In this document: positions 63,695-64,000 of the stretch, piece by piece
Layout: each line of letters starts with the position of its first letter
Position numbering within the stretch: position 1 is the first letter of the stretch
Assembly: GCA_009760855.2 (NCBI GenBank)
Contig: WPIO01000047.1
Span: 590,001-654,000 of the forward strand
Length of the DNA stretch: 64,000 bases
Direction: 5' to 3'
Origin: Cristatella mucedo
Lineage: Eukaryota > Bryozoa > Phylactolaemata > Cristatellidae
The notes under the pieces: generated by a model
What the model was told of the DNA's origin: nothing
What the model saw: only the letters and a program-made list of their open reading frames with translations
Databases searched by the model: none
Program-made: the position numbers and the translations under genes

Positions 63695-63795
63695 AGGCAG
63701 GCACGACGAATTACCGCAATACTCTCTAATTATGTTAAAATCAACAGGACATTGGCGATGTCGAGCTTAAATTTTGGGCGGATAATGTAGTGCGT
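63695..63795 (-). repeat. Dispersed repeat, copy 3
   Basis: Reverse complement: CACTACATTATCCGCCC, AAGCTCGACATCGCCAATGT, CATAATTAGAGAGTATTGCG and GTAATTCGTCG. About 100 bp alignable with 28555-28665. Confidence 0.7.
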
Positions 63796-63811
63796 CTTCA
63801 ATTTTATCTAT

Positions 63812-64000
63812 TCACTTTTCGAAATCTAACTGTTTACCTATATCTCGAACGAATCTCAAATCTTTCGGTGGCCGTGTGTTTAGTTTGTATGCTCACAAAG
63901 ACGGGAGCTCACTCCCGACTTGCGTCGCAACATCTCCTGACTTATCCACGGTTAAAAAGAACTAAAACACATCTACTAATCACAGCATTTGGTGGGTCCC
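63812..64000 (+). mobile_element. LINE family B, C-terminal region, cut by window end
   Basis: CGAAATCTAACTGTTTACCT, ATATCTCGAACGAATCTCAA, TTTAGTTTGTATGCTCACAA and GCATTTGGTGGGTCCC align with 56880-57064. Several frame breaks. Confidence 0.85.

Overview
The window is eukaryotic, and the evidence points to an invertebrate animal. Genes are split by GT-AG introns of 0.1-2.4 kb. Much of the intervening DNA is LINEs, tRNA-derived SINEs, an LTR retrotransposon, DNA-transposon relics and long microsatellites. I cannot name the species. A ciliary tectonic gene, a RhoGAP gene and a mevalonate-pathway isomerase gene fit a metazoan. The LINEs are of L2/CR1 type with (ATT)n tails, as is common in marine invertebrates.

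Layout. (1) 1-4313, + strand: the 3' end of an ARHGAP12/15/27-type RhoGAP gene (three exons with compatible phases). (2) 4.3-32.4 kb: gene-poor and rich in mobile elements. It holds a fold-back MITE (5.34-5.55 kb), an L2-like LINE (5.6-7.3 kb), a decayed repetitive ORF (8.5-9.2 kb, -), a SINE split by a LINE tail (11.03-11.39 kb), and a full-length but dead Ty3/gypsy element with both LTRs and a 4-bp target duplication (11.908-16.708 kb). It also holds a candidate minus-strand gene for a cysteine-rich single-pass membrane protein (22.0-22.9 kb). (3) 32.45-50.60 kb, + strand: a tectonic gene, best matched to TCTN2, of about 23 exons and nearly 1,190 codons. It starts with a signal peptide, carries the family CPCDL...CCCDQ cysteine block and ends in a transmembrane segment. 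Its introns are full of LINEs, SINEs and simple repeats. (4) 58.20-53.01 kb, - strand: a complete five-exon isopentenyl-diphosphate delta-isomerase gene (IDI1, 236 aa), with one LINE and one 783-bp inverted-repeat DNA transposon in its introns. (5) 58.3-64 kb: SINEs, a long (GA)n tract, a possible minus-strand exon (63.1-63.3 kb) and the start of another LINE copy.

The genes do not form one pathway. TCTN2 belongs to the ciliary transition-zone (MKS/B9) complex, IDI1 makes DMAPP from IPP, and the RhoGAP switches off Rho-family GTPases. TCTN2 and IDI1 are convergent, with their stop codons 2.4 kb apart. The mobile elements show relationships among themselves: two LINE families recur on both strands, one tRNA-SINE family has borrowed a LINE 3' tail, and nested insertions with target duplications give relative ages.
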